Positions 34,019-46,194 of a stretch of 64,000 nucleotides of DNA are shown here, piece after piece. How positions within the stretch are numbered: position 1 is the stretch's first letter; the number at the start of each line of letters is the position of its first letter. A program made the position numbers and the translations under genes. The notes beneath the pieces were generated by a model, which was given only the letters and a program-made list of their open reading frames with translations, was not told where the DNA came from and searched no databases. This stretch comes from Corallium rubrum (lineage: Eukaryota > Cnidaria > Anthozoa > Scleralcyonacea > Coralliidae): positions 8,322,900 to 8,386,899 of the forward strand of contig OZ036014.1 in NCBI GenBank assembly GCA_964035015.1. Reading direction: 5' to 3'.

Positions 34019-35293
34019 TAAAGCCCAGCATATAATTTTAAAAAGCCCCATATTGAAAGAGACATGAGTTATTTCAAATTTTTTTTTAAAACTAACGTTT
34101 CGTTGCTAATCCTGCAACATCTTCAGAGTGAATAATTATTTACAAGGTTATCTCGACTTATATGCTAATATATTTACAATAACAGGAAATGAGTAACTGA
34201 GAGAGGGGTATAGAAGTGACAGTTAATAAATTACAGTGTGAAGTAACAGGTATGATAGATTGTTTTCAGTTATGTGTCAAGACAAGTATACAAAAATATA
34301 AAGAAAAACGTGTGTATAAATCAAAATAAGTTTAAAGGAAAAGAACTGATTTTAGCGTTGAGTGAAGGATTTAACTTATTAATAAGCAGACTTTCTCTAA
34401 GAAGGAGTTCAAAATTGGAAGAAGAAGAGCTTAGAATAGAAAAATCTGTTAAAGAAACAGGGTGGCCAGTTTTTTTGTGGTGTGCTAAAACTCCAGACCA
34501 GGAACTCAAGAAAGAGGCTTTCCCGTGTAAGCCGAAACTCCCATGTGTTCGGAAGCACGCGTGTGTAAATGGCGAATGGTTTCACCAACATACAATGACT
34601 CACAGTCATGACACTTAAATTTATAATCTACGCGTGATCTTAAAGCAAAAGGAATTTGATCTTTAAAACGGAAAAAACTTGAAAGGCGTCTAATAGGTTT
34701 AAAAACAACACGAAGTTGAATTTGTGGAAAAGCAGAAGCAAAGAGCTTAACGATTTGTTGGCGAATTTGAAGGGAGTGTTGACCAGTGAACGGAAGTGTA
34801 AATAAAATGATACGTTTGGGTGCTATGGTAATTTTAGACGCTGGACAAAAAATTTTTTCAAGAAATTTGCGAATACAACTATCTAAAAATTCTTCCAATT
34901 TTGAACTCCTTCTTAGAGAAAGTCTGCTTATTAATAAGTTAAATCCTTCACTCAACGCTAAAATCAGTTCTTTTCCTTTAAACTTATTTTGATTTATACA
35001 CACGTTTTTCTTTATATTTTTGTATACTTGTCTTGACACATAACTGAAAACAATCCATCATACCTGTTACTTCACACTGTAATTTATTAACTGTCACTTC
35101 TATACCCCTCTCTCAGTTACTCATTTCCTGTTATTGTAAATATATTAGCATATAAGTCGAGATAACCTTGTAAATAATTATTCACTCTGAAGATGTTGCA
35201 GGATTAGCAACGAAACGTTACTTTTAATAAAAAATTTGAAATAACCATGTCTCTTTCAATATGGGGCTTTTTAAAATTATATGCTGGGCTTTA
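34019..35293 (-). mobile_element. Penelope-like element with inverted terminal repeats
   Basis: Begins TAAAGCCCAGCATATAATTT and ends with its inverse; the arms are about 405 bp (34019-34424 and 34890-35293). The minus strand encodes the C-terminal part of a Penelope polyprotein (LRVVFKPIRRLSSFFRFKDQ, then YKFKCHDC, LYVGET, TRASEH). After a frameshift near 34508 it continues TGHPVSLTDFSILSS and LLRESLLINKLNPSLN. This is the GIY-YIG endonuclease domain (established for the family). The upstream reverse transcriptase is missing. U1 lacks the insertion. Confidence 0.85.
34321..34860 (-). pseudogene. Penelope GIY-YIG endonuclease fragment, frameshifted
   Basis: Minus-strand coding of the thumb/linker and GIY-YIG domain in two frames meeting near 34506-34509. 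The motif pair YKFKC/LYVGET, the HxxTRxxEH helix and the terminal ESLLI/LN block are visible. No start codon or RT core is present, so it is a 5'-truncated relic. The plus-strand ORF 34274-34618 is antisense to it. Confidence 0.8.
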
Positions 35294-35700
35294 ATGTAAT
35301 GTGATTGCGTAGCCCGGATTTGACCAAGAAACGTAGACACATGTACACATTGCGTATTTTAAAAATGGTTAGGTTAAACAATTTCTGTGATCCAAGATAT
35401 TTTCTCTTCAGCCTTGGCTAGAATTGGCAGAATTCTTAGCTCTAGAAAACACCATATTTAATACTGAAAAAATAACATTTTTCAAAACATTGAAGAGATC
35501 TATTATCTATTTTGAAGCGACTCTCAGTTTCCGCGCATGCAAATGATGCGTGATACCTGAATTTACAATTTGTTTTCATTTCTACTGTAATTAAAATGCG
35601 GGAAAAATTACTTGAATATGATTGGCTAATGAAATGTGGGAGATGCATCATGCTGCGTCTCCAGGTCGCGCAGTGAAACCGGAAAGTGTGAACCTTCATT

Positions 35701-35901
35701 AGAGACCTTAAGATACCCCGGGTTCCGTTTACGGGTACCGCCATTTTTGTTTACTCGTAATAGAGACCTTAAGATACCCCAGGTTCGGTTTACGGGTACG
35801 GGTAGTGTACCCGTACCCGTAGTCGTATGTAGGGGTAGACCATGATCTACCACGGCGGTACCCGTACACGTAAACCGACCCCGGGGTATCTTAAGGTCTC
35901 T
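35701..35901. mobile_element. U2 copy of the AGAGACCTTAAG MITE
   Basis: Same insertion as 18553-18772. Internal length differs because the nested copy has changed. Confidence 0.75.
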
Positions 35902-36279
35902 ATTGACACGCAATCTTCGCGCCGAGGAGACGAACATACGATCAGGAAAAATTTTCACCCACCCTGCCAACATAAAAAAAGTCAACAATGAACAAACATG
36001 TATATTAATTCCATCAGTTCTTACAAACTGATGTTCGAAGGGTACAGGTCAGCCCAACTGGTGATCGGATCAGGATCAACAGACCCAGTCAACCTGATCC
36101 TACTCCGCCAAGCACCAAGGATCAGATCACGCACGACGCATGAGCCACTACTCGGTCTGCCTGTCACCCAAAAAGCGGATAAATATAAATGGTGGTCGCA
36201 AACCCACGTCATTGACGCATAGTTTAAGAGGGCTTTTTTTTTGTAATTCAAGGCATAATTACCTGCACTCATAGTCAAT

Positions 36280-36570
36280 CGAGATATGGTCTGGAAACTA
36301 GGCAAACTTCAAAGCGCCTATAATGAGCTGGGATTTTATGTTGAACCGTACCTTAAACCGTGCACATCCTTTGTTTTAGGTTTATTAATATTTGAATAGC
36401 ACGGTTGAGTGATTGAACTGAAACGTTGCTATTGGACAATTCGTTCATTATACTAAAATACAATGTGTTCAGTGACCTGCACCGTGCACAAAAATGCATA
36501 AAGGCGAACAAAAAGATAGACCAAAGACTTTAGCTGAGTTTCCAGACCATATTTTGAATGACTATGCTGC
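36280..36570. mobile_element. MITE with ATATGGTCTGGAAACTCGGC-like termini
   Basis: The left end near 36282 and the right end (inverse of GCTGAGTTTCCAGACC, about 36535-36555) are inverted. A second, diverged copy lies at 37650-37935. The first half is also at the end of U1 (19160-19290), where it is cut at the U1/U2 spacer. Confidence 0.65.
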
Positions 36571-36926
36571 ACTTGATTGGTTCCTTGATCAGCAGTACTT
36601 GCATGTGATTGGTCGCTTTGTTATCCTTTATAGCAACCGTGAACCTCAGAGGACTACAGAGGACTGACTTTTTTTCAACAAATCTGCAAGGTCATTTTTT
36701 GGTCTGAAAATGCTTTTTAATTTTGTTTAATTTGAACTAGTTATTTAAACTATTGAAAGAGTGTAAACTATTAGTGAGAATGAATACACTAGGAAATTTA
36801 CCGCGAACTTTTGCCTGTGTTTAAAAAAAAAGTAAAAACAGGCACAGCGATAGAGTGAGGAAAATTGGAATGTTGCCGAGCACCGATCGTGATAATTAAG
36901 GTCCATGTACTTCGACATGTTCTGGA
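36571..36926. other. Unassigned sequence
   Basis: No coding or element signature. Confidence 0.4.
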
Positions 36927-36934
36927 CATAACAT

Positions 36935-37217
36935 CATAGGCGTACGGGCACAAATGTTTAGGGGGGGGGGGGGGGAGAGAACATTTTGCCCGACTGAAAC
37001 GGAAATTGCCCGACTTTTGATATAAAAACCCACTAAGTGCCTGTTGTTCAATACACCTTTTCTCCTACAATACACAGATATTAAATTGTTTTGATTACTT
37101 CTCCTTATATTCATCCTGTTTTTTTATTTTTTCCCTATATTATTGCCCGACTTAGCTTGAAAATTTGCCCGACTGGGCAGCTGACCCCCTTGCCCTCCCC
37201 CGCCTCGTACGCCTATG
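36935..37217. mobile_element. hAT-type MITE with 8-bp target duplication
   Basis: Termini CATAGGCGTACG and inverse, flanked by CATAACAT at 36927-36934 and 37218-37225. Contains a 16-base G-run at about 36960 and repeated TTGCCCGACT words. Confidence 0.9.
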
Positions 37218-37225
37218 CATAACAT

Positions 37226-37649
37226 AGCTCTTGAATGATTTTGCCCGCATGAATTCCCGTAAAATTTAAGTTCAATTTTAGATTTTTGTTTTTGTTAGTT
37301 CAACTTTGTACTCTACGCATGCGCAATAGATATATTGCCGCATGCTAAGTTGTAGCCAATCAAAGTCCAGTCGAAGCGGAGACGACAACTTCACGAGCAT
37401 AACCGATCAATCGACGCCGATCTTGTTTCAGAAGAGCACGTGTGCAAGAGCAGAAGCATTGGAACAGAGGTTTTTACAAATTTAGTAAGTTTTTTTTACC
37501 ATGAATTGTAGTCAATTTTTAATTGTGATGTCTTAGACGTTGTTGGAATGATGACAAAAGTTTTTCAAAGCCTGTAATTAAAGTCGTATTCAGACGAGGC
37601 TATAGCCAACATGTGTTCTGCCAGTCTGATCATACTCAATAGGCCCGGC
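37226..37649. other. Unassigned region with a promoter-like patch
   Basis: TACGCATGCGCAATAG at about 37314 is NRF1-like, and TTTAGTAAGTTTT near 37485 could be a splice donor after a non-coding exon. No ORF follows, so no gene is called. Confidence 0.25.
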
Positions 37650-37935
37650 AATAGAGAAATCGTCTGGAAACTCGGTAAACTTTGAAGCTCCTATAATGAG
37701 CTGTGTTCTTATGTTTAGCCATACCCCTTACACCGTGCACATATTTAGGTTTATTAATATTTAAATAGCACCGGTTGAGTGTTTGAACTGAAACGTTGCC
37801 ATTGGATAATTCGTTAAATACAATGGTCAATGCCTTCAATGAACCCTGCACCGTGCACAAAAATGCATAAAGGCGGACAAAAAGATAGAACAAAGACTTT
37901 AGCTGAGTTTCTAGACTACATTTTGAATGACTGAT
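37650..37935. mobile_element. Second copy of the TCTGGAAACTCGG MITE
   Basis: Diverged from 36280-36570 but with the same internal phrases (CACCGTGCACA, TGAAACGTTG, AAAATGCATAAAGGCG). Confidence 0.7.
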
Positions 37936-38925
37936 CTAATCGAGCTTCATAAATTGCCAAGGCTGTGTACATGTATTGCCAAACAGAAATGGATGACCTT
38001 CAGGGGGTGTTTACATGAGGCTGACCTGCACTTGGACCAACCTGAATTTTGCATTTCCATGAGGCTGGCCTTGAAACTATATAGGCTTGGTTTCACTGTT
38101 GCTTTACTGCCATTTGCAAGCCACTGTTAGCAGGCCTGTAGGAAGATGTTTCAGGTTAGGGTCAGTTTTATAACAAAATATTATGATCATAAACAACATC
38201 ATTTTAGTTTACCTTTACTTCCTTGTCAATATCAAACAGACTAGTTGCACATGGTCATGATGCCCTGGTCTGTGAGTGAAATTTATGTACAAGAAAGTGC
38301 CACCAGCCCTGCAATTTTTTTTTTAATCTATAAGCTCCGACATTAATTCTGGTGCAATCTGAGGCATGATCAGGCAGCAGCAGTATTGCAGTAATTACTG
38401 CAGTGCGAAAAACTCGTGCTTTCACGTCTAATTTTTAGGGGGGCTCAGCCCCCTGCTTCTGGTGATTAGGGGGGTGCTTGCCCCCGTGGTTCCTACAGCC
38501 ATGACCATTAGGCCTGTGATTTTTTTTTCGTGTTTGTTTATATTTGAAAGTTGCAAGTTTCACCAGCAAACGTTGAACCTTTAAAAACAAATCAATCAAC
38601 TTGTGGCATCATTTTGACAGGTTTCTTAATTTGAAATCATGCTGCAAGTTGATTGGCCTGGTGACCTGAGATTAGACCAGCATGAACTGAATCTCAGGCT
38701 GGACTCATGAAAACGATCTATAGTAAAAACACTACAACCGACCTAAAGTCAGTCAAGCCTGAGTTCAGGCCAGCCTCATGTATATCTCTTAATTTTGCTA
38801 GGAAACATAATTAGTGCGGGTAATAGGGTAGTGTGGGTAATCTGTTGAATTCTTAAAATGATGCCAAGGTTTCATCTTTCAACTACTGGTACTGTACTTT
38901 TTTAAAATTTTGTGGTCCCAAACCA
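37936..38925. other. Unassigned intergenic sequence
   Basis: Only fragments of elements are visible (GGGGGGCTCAGCCCCC-type motif near 38440; an inverted AGGCTGAC/GTCAGCCT-like pair). No gene supported. Confidence 0.4.
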
Positions 38926-39328
38926 AGGAAGCACTCCAGACTGACCTGTATTTCTTCTTCTTCGTTCGGCATTCCTTCATTATATTCAACCATTTTGAAC
39001 AATGCAGTATATTCATTAGCCTATCGCAGGCATGGGCTACGGCCTGGTTATTTCATTTTCGGAATGAGCTCAGGTTTCCTTTGGCCCCGTAGCCCACACC
39101 CAGCCTCGTCCCCAGGCGCTTTGTTTGCTATGCCGTTGCGTGAGGTGCGTGGAATTGGCAGTATGCGCACCTCACGCAACGGTGTAGCAAACAAAGCACC
39201 CTGGGGACGAGGCTGGCCCACGCCTGTGATACGCTAATGATATATACTGCATTATTCAAAATGGCTGAATATAAATGAAGGAACGCTGAACAAAGAAGAA
39301 ATACAAGTCAGTCTGGCATGCTTCCTTG
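38926..39328. mobile_element. Nested foldback elements
   Basis: Outer inverted ends start AAGGAAGCA and end with the inverse. Inside lies a second pair (39104-39213) with CCTCGTCCCCAGG termini and about 45-bp arms ending TGCGTGAGGTGCG. Confidence 0.75.
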
Positions 39329-40424
39329 CCCAAACCTATTATTAGCAGCTGTGGGTTATCTGATGGTGCGGGTAATACACTGATTTATTTTTCCCAAAGT
39401 GACATTTTTGTTGCTGTGTGGGTTATACACCGTGTGGGTTATCACCCAGAAAATACAGTAAACACCCCCTATTAACCTCTCACTCCCAAATACAGAATTT
39501 TCCATACTTTATTATTTTACTCTGTCTAACACCAGACGATTTTACTCACCGATGAGAGAGCTCACAAAAAGTTGGTAGTGAAAGGGTTAAGAAAGCAAAA
39601 TTAGCTTGACTGTCAACCCACAATGTGCAAAACCTGTGGTAGTCTACAAGCAAAATATGCTATTAAATATTTAAATAGCATATTGTTGATGTAATAGACC
39701 ATTTCCTATTTTGCACATTGACGTACAATTGCATTCAGGAACTACAACTACCATAAGGCTTTGCCAATGTTTTAGGATTTTGGCTGAAAGGGAATGGCTC
39801 AAAAGGACTTGTCCAATCCTTTCACAGTTTTTATAAAATATGTCATCAAATTTGTTTTCTCCTGAAGTTTGACACAAGTTTTAGTAGGTCTCAAGATTTT
39901 AGCAATCTTTTTAATATCCTAACCACAACATAACCCTGATTGGAAATCTGGTTCCTCACTAGTTTTTTTGAAAAACATATTTGATGGCATGCTGCAGATT
40001 TAGGTTGCGTGTTTTGGGATATCCGTATGAATACTCAACATTAATTTTGATCCACATATCACCGTGGTTCAAGCCCAGCAAGGAACGATAAATTAGTATT
40101 TATATCCAAAAGAAAGGTGAACCTTTAAAGGAATCTACCAAGGAATCTTCACTACACGTTTGCAAGTTGCTCAAGCCAAATTGACAATCAACATTGCAAT
40201 GTTGCAGTGTGATATTGCAAGTACATGTAGCATGCAAGAGGACATCCAGTTTGACTCACTGTAAAATGTATGCTGCTGTTGTCAATGTAATGCAAAATTT
40301 GTGTCATAAATGTGCAAACATTTACTATTTCTAGCTTTTACTGTATGCATGAATATGTCTTGAAGAACAGACATTCTAGACATCTTCATTCATTTATTCA
40401 TTACCGTCAGTTGCATCTAAGGAT
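39329..40424. other. Unassigned AT-rich intergenic sequence
   Basis: A stretch at 39840-39950 resembles the inverse of 57220-57330, so a dispersed repeat is present. No coding signal. Confidence 0.4.
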
Positions 40425-40627
40425 GAACACTGTTGATAAAAAACATTACCTCTGCCAACATCAAACTTCAACATTTCTCAGGAGCACTTGACAGGCTTTT
40501 ATTTAGTTCAACCAATCATGTTTAACCTGACTCAAGGTGATTGGTTGAGCTAAAAGAAATCTGTCAAATGCTCCTGGGAAACGTTAAAGTTTGACACTGG
40601 TATAGGTAATGTTTTTTATCAGGTGTA
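40425..40627. mobile_element. MITE with TTGATAAAAAACATTACC termini
   Basis: Imperfect inverted arms of about 80 bp. The phrase CAGGAGCAC(T)TGACAG and its inverse lie inside. Confidence 0.65.
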
Positions 40628-40668
40628 CATCATTTAGCAATTTGCCAGGGAATCACTGTGTACCGGTA

Positions 40669-41021
40669 TTGTTTGCAAGTCAACATTGCAAAATGTTGCT
40701 ATCAATATTGCAAGGTCGCACAATAAAGAACATCTGGTTTGACTGTAATTAATTTGAACTCATATTGGTCCTTGGATATGAGACAAGTAAAGTTGTTACT
40801 GCTCAGCCTCTTGTGCTCTGTTTTGGTAGTATAAATATAAATCTTACTATATTTCGATATTTGTTGTACCAGAGCACAAGAGGCTGAGCAGTAACAACTT
40901 TACTTGTCTCATATCCAAGGACCAATATGAGTTCAAATTAATTACAGTCAAACCAGATGTTCTTTATTGTGCGACCTTGCAATATTGATAGCAACATTTT
41001 GCAATGTTGACTTGCAAACAA
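40669..41021. repeat. Perfect 152-bp inverted repeat with 49-bp spacer
   Basis: The left arm 40669-40820 and right arm 40870-41021 are exact reverse complements by my reading. The spacer contains AAATCTTACTATATTTCGAT, the Penelope-type terminal phrase, which recurs directly after the right arm (41027-41070). Confidence 0.92.
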
Positions 41022-41023
41022 TA

Positions 41024-41470
41024 ATTATAAATCTTACTATATTTCGATATTTGTTGTACCAGAGAACATAGGAGTCTGACTTTTCAAGTGAATGCTCTTC
41101 ATCAGAGAGAAACGTTTTAAAGAGTGTAAACAAAACAGCAAACTTATTTAGGAAAGATAATCATGTGACAAAAGCATAGCCAATCATATTAAAATGACAA
41201 TAACAAATCAGTAATGAGATGCGGAAAATTAGCCAATCGGACAAAAACAACAATAAGAAATCAATAATATGGTGCGAAAGAATTTACTATTTCCACCATC
41301 GATAAGCAAAACAAGGAGGAGGTGTAAAAATGATAATAAGTGGAAGTTAAGAAATGGATAAAAAATGAAAACACTATTTTTGTCCACCCTTGCTAGACAA
41401 AAACAGTGGCTTCAGAAGTTTTAAATAAAAGAAAAATGTTCGTTGAGTCCATGAGGATGAATGGTTCCAA
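41024..41470 (-). mobile_element. Penelope-type terminal fragment, interrupted by a MITE
   Basis: Homologous to 3130-3530. It continues after the MITE at 41704 (TTTTGAAAATGAGACGC). GAAGACGACGTTATAGG...CGTCGAAACG at about 41742-41775 resembles the hammerhead-like motif of this family. Confidence 0.55.
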
Positions 41471-41703
41471 TACATGGATCGCGAATGTCGACTGGGCATC
41501 AGAATGACGCGTTCTGAGTCGGGATAAAACTTATTTCAATTTATAACATTAGGCTGAGGAATTCAGTATAATGAGTTCAGAAATGTAAATGAAAATGAAA
41601 ATGAAAACTGCAGCTTTAGCCTGATGTTATAAAGTTAACTAAGTTTTATCCCGACTCAGAACGCGTCATTCTGATGCGCAGTCGACATTCGCGATCCATG
41701 TAT
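41471..41703. mobile_element. MITE with ACATGGATCGCGAATGTCG termini
   Basis: Inverted arms of about 55 bp. It interrupts the Penelope-type fragment; the uninterrupted version is at 3515-3540. Confidence 0.8.
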
Positions 41704-41779
41704 TTTGAAAATGAGACGCCATTTTGGTTTTTATTTTGACTTGAAGACGACGTTATAGGTTCGTCGAAACGTTGTCCCT

Positions 41780-42512
41780 TTTTTAATAACATGTTTTTAT
41801 CGTTTAATTTTGTGTTAAGGTAATTCCTCAGTAATTCTTCCAGTAATGAAAAGTAATGTTTATACACTTAAATAACAAAAAAAAAGTTGGGGTCACCGAA
41901 CTCGTTTAGAAAATACAGCTGCCAGTGAATCATGATCTTTTCCCAATTTGTAGCTATTTTAGCTAACTTTTGATTTCGTCTTGTTGTCTTGAAAATTCCT
42001 TCTTAAAAGCACTTAGTTTATAATGAGTGGAAAATATTTTATATGCAACAAATAATTTAAGAAAATTTGACGAAAATAACAATTGACAAACATTTTTGCG
42101 ATATGAGAATGTCTATATTCTTCCTTGTTTCATCATGTTTTTGTATTTTAGAATCCGTAAGAACGAGAAACGTACGCTATTTCAAATTCTCGAAATGATT
42201 TTTTCTCTATTCTTTCATATATGCTGTAGAGCTGGTGGAAGAAATTAATAATTGGAAAAAAGTGGGAGCTACAGTACTGAAGGTTAAAGGTTGGACATGG
42301 CGCGTTTCCCTATCATTTAATCTATATACGAAACCACGCAACAACTTTTTAATTTTTTTCAATAACCAAGAATTGAGTTCGCATCTTCTTGTCAAATTTA
42401 TTAGTGACTGATTTAACCTCCTTAGTGACATTTTTATGTGTTTTCGTCACTAACACTAAGATACATCTTGAATTAGTATTATAGAATTATGCACAGAAAA
42501 GCTGCGCAGTGC
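41780..42512. other. Unassigned intergenic sequence
   Basis: No supportable gene or element ends. Confidence 0.4.
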
Positions 42513-43196
42513 TTAAGGTCTTCATATAGGTTTGCAGGATCATTTCTGTAAAGCGTTCTCAATTCGTCAGAATTTATGCCACAAAAATAAAATAGATATC
42601 ATTAGAAAGCTATGAATTTGTAGAATACAATGGTGTCTTTGGTTTCGCGATAAACACAAACCGTTAATAGTTGTGAATTTTTTAATTAAAACCAGAGGGC
42701 TTCACTCGGGGCGAGTAAAAGCGTTTTATTTTGTTCAAAATCTTTTTGTGTAGTTTGATTCCGAGATAAGTTTCAAGCAAAACGGTGTCAGCGTTTTTTG
42801 ATATGTCGAGTTTTGCCGATTTTATTGACGACCAAAGTTAAAAATGCTGTGTTTCGACCAACATTCGGACAAAATAAGTCATGAATTCGAAACCAGGCAA
42901 TAAATAAAAAAACGCTGACACCGTTTTCCTGGACATTTATCTCGGAATCAAACTACAAAAAATTTGAACAAAATAAAACGCTTTTTACTCGAGTCGCCCC
43001 GAGTGAAGCCCTCTGGTCTTAATTAAAAAAAATCACAACTATTAACGGTTTGTGTTTATCGCGAAACCAAAGACACCATTGTATTCAACAAATTCATAGC
43101 TTTCTAATGATATCTATTTTATTTTTGTGGCATAAATTCTGACGAATTGAGAGCGCTTTACAGAAATGATCCTGCAAACCTTAACGAAGACCTTAA
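42513..43196. mobile_element. Foldback transposon with TTAAGGTCTTC termini
   Basis: Inverted arms of about 300 bp (42513 to about 42800 and about 42900-43196), including GCTTCACTCGGGGCGAGT. A second copy is at about 47699-48454. Confidence 0.85.
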
Positions 43197-43634
43197 ACCA
43201 TTTAGTTGTAGCTCGAATTTTCCTTCACCCAAAATCCTTAGAACATGCTATGAAATCGAGTGAAGTGCCCAATATTACTTATTTATAAACTATTGATGTT
43301 TTATTTTTTTCGTTAGTCCGAGAATAATTCTAAAATTGACGCAAAAAGTGACGAGCTGGCTGTTTAGATTTTGAATTTCTTGCCAGGAAAACTTGGTGAT
43401 GATATATTGATAACCGACCTAAAAAGATGACTGTTAAGAAATCAATCAAGCTTTGGTGCAAAATAATGGTGGAGAAGCTATCACCGGCCAGGCTGACACG
43501 GTATATTCGTCAATCTTATAAAAAAGAAGAAGTACCAGATGATGATCATTATATTTGTAAGTTTATGCTAAATTTAAACTGGTTTATGCTTTTGTAATAC
43601 TTTTGATAATTGAAGGTCCATTTTATATTTTTAG

Positions 43635-44257
43635 TTTGTGAAGAATGCCAACATTATTATTATGGTGAATGCCCATCACACAATTTTAAGATAATTGAAG
43701 ACGGGAGCAATAAAATAGAAACTGTACAATCCAATGCGATGAATTCTTTGCCAGAAAATTTGTATGTTAAAAGGTCCTCGATTCCTAACGCTGGATTAGG
43801 AGTATTTTCCAAAGTGAAGCTGGAATTTAACACACGTTTTGGACCTTACAAAGGAACAAAAGTTGATGTAGAAGAGTTTGAAGATGAGATGAACACTTCT
43901 TACATGTGGGAGGTTTGTTAGTTGTTAGAGGCTCATGTATTAGATACTCTCAGTTTTTTCATCTTGTATAATCCTGTTCTTAAACGTTATTTATTTAGAT
44001 TGTACAAGATGCCAAGATCCAGTGTTATATTGATGGCCATGACACCTCTTGCAGCAACTGGATGCGCTATGTCAACTGTTCACGGTGTGAAGATGAACAA
44101 AATATTGTTGCCTACCAATATCGCAGTGAAATTTTTTACAGAGTTTATAAACCAATTGAAGCAAACACTGAACTTTTGGTTTGGTATGGAGATGAATACG
44201 CAGAACAACTTGGAATACCATTGTTTGAGGAAGAGGAACAAACTGAAAATAAGATAG
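43635..44257 (+). CDS. U3 exons 5-6: intact knuckle and PR/SET domain
   Basis: Same intron position as U1/U2 (after YMWE). Substitutions relative to U1 include QDF to QHY, ISM to RSS, GD to SE and D to N, all outside the recognised core motifs. No stop or frameshift is present in 178 codons, notable beside the broken exon 4. Confidence 0.75.
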
Positions 44258-45790
44258 GTGATTAATCTATTCCATTTCCTATTTAGTAAATTTGTAAGCA
44301 GATTGACAAATACACGATTTAGATTAGTTAGTCGAGGAGGAGAAGCGAGAAACCGTCGACCACGTAGCACCCCCACTACACAATAGTTTTGAATCCAGAT
44401 TATAATAGGCTGATACCCATAGAACATTGCTAGGTCAGTCGTACTCACAAATTGTGGGGTCAGTGGCCTGCTACATAGAGGGGGTGGGTGGTCCTTTAGT
44501 TAGACAGACATTAAAGTGCACATGAAGCGAAGATTAAGTTTGTCTTATTTGAAAGAACACTTAAAATGATAGAGTAACATCTTTTGCAGTTTTTCGTTTC
44601 CTTGCTTCGTTGTTGAGATATTTGAGTTTGTTTGAAATGTAAATTAAACAACTTAATTGACGTCACATGTGCGTAATAAGTTATCAGAGAAGGTTATATA
44701 TCAGTATTTATTTTTTTGCGGTCCGGTATCCATCTGAGTCGCGCGCTCTGATTGGCTTAGCGAGCGGTCCGTATCACACGATACGGACCCCGATACGGAC
44801 CGCTGCGGATTTCAAAACAAAAACAAAAAAAAGTTTATTTTTTTACATTCTGTCATTTAAAATTGATCGATTTTCATAACTATTTCGCTTGCCACAGAAA
44901 AAATATATTCAACAGAGAGCTACGGGGATGCAAATGAGTTTTATTATCCAAATGGCTTTGACAACTTCATGTGAAAACAGCGAATTTTAAAAGAACGTGA
45001 GAAAACTGTGAAGAAGCAAAATTTCAGCGAGCGACATTTATAAAGTTTTAAAGTATTATTGCTCAACTCAACGACGTATGAAAACAGTTTAAAACAGTAG
45101 GCAAAACATACATAAACTTGTGAACACAGTATTTTGAATCAGTAAATGAAACTATATAGAAGTATATATAAAAAAACATACCACGAGAAGACAGAAAAGC
45201 TGAAACCTATTGATACTAAACTGTCATTCTTCTGTTGTCCAACTATACTCAACAAAACCGCTACAAGTCTTTACCCTTCAGTCAAATATTTTCCACATGC
45301 CAACTTCATCGTTTCATGTCTTTGAGAAAAGTTACAAATGGCTTATTACAAGCATTATCGTCTTCAAACTCGAACGACCCACTTTCAGTTTCCATGCAGT
45401 CAGCCATCCAGTATGGAAGCGATTTTCCAAGCGAACAGCCAAAAACGAGCAAGCGACGAAGAAGAACGACGAAGAATCTTTATCAACTAAACTTTCAAAA
45501 CACTAAGGACTGCATTCTGACTTCCCTTTGTAACTAGATCTTCAAGTTTTGACTGTTTTTTATCACAAAAGAGGTTCCAAGCTTCCCAGTCAGACTGCAT
45601 GTCGGCATAGATAATGGAAGGGGAACTGGATAGGAAACTTCAAACGAGGTTAAAGAACCGGAAACGTTGTTTGCACAACTTGCTATGGTAATTACACACT
45701 TATAAGCAGCTAATGCACCTATTGCTGAAATTAGACAAAAGTGTAATATCACTTATTTCACGATTGAGTCGGTTTTCTTTGATGTACCGC

Positions 45791-46011
45791 GGGCTGTATA
45801 TAGCATACAGCCCTTGAATACTAATTAGAAAAGAAATGAAGAAAAAAACTAGGGAAATCTTTGTCCAAGGTAGAAAAAAAGACATAGGTTTGTTGGAAAA
45901 CCTCCTCAATCGTGAAATAAGTCAGATAAAACCCTCGAACGTCGGGCTGTATGCGATATACAGCCCTCGGACGCTTCGCGTCCTCGGGGCTGTATATATA
46001 GCATACAGCCC
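45791..46011. repeat. Three GGGCTGTAT...ATACAGCCC hairpins
   Basis: Near-palindromes at 45791-45813, 45944-45966 and 45987-46011, each with GGGCTGTAT arms and a short TATAGC/GCGATA centre. Confidence 0.85.
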
Positions 46012-46194
46012 TCGTTCTCGGGCTTTATCTCTTACTTAAGTTCAGCAGTGTCTGATCTCAGCCATGTGGGACCACCCGTTAGTGCATTGCCTGCTTATAA
46101 GCGTAGAATTACCATAGCAAGTTGTGCAAACATCGTTTCCGGTTTCGTAAGTTTCCTATCCAGTTCCCCTTCCAATAAATATGTTATTTACCGT

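Noticed and set aside
34274..34618. Plus-strand 114-codon ORF
   Set aside because: Antisense of the Penelope-like coding region within its inverted repeat.
37314..37490. Promoter plus non-coding exon between U2 and U3
   Set aside because: NRF1-like word and a GTAAGT are suggestive but no coding exon follows; left as a weak note.
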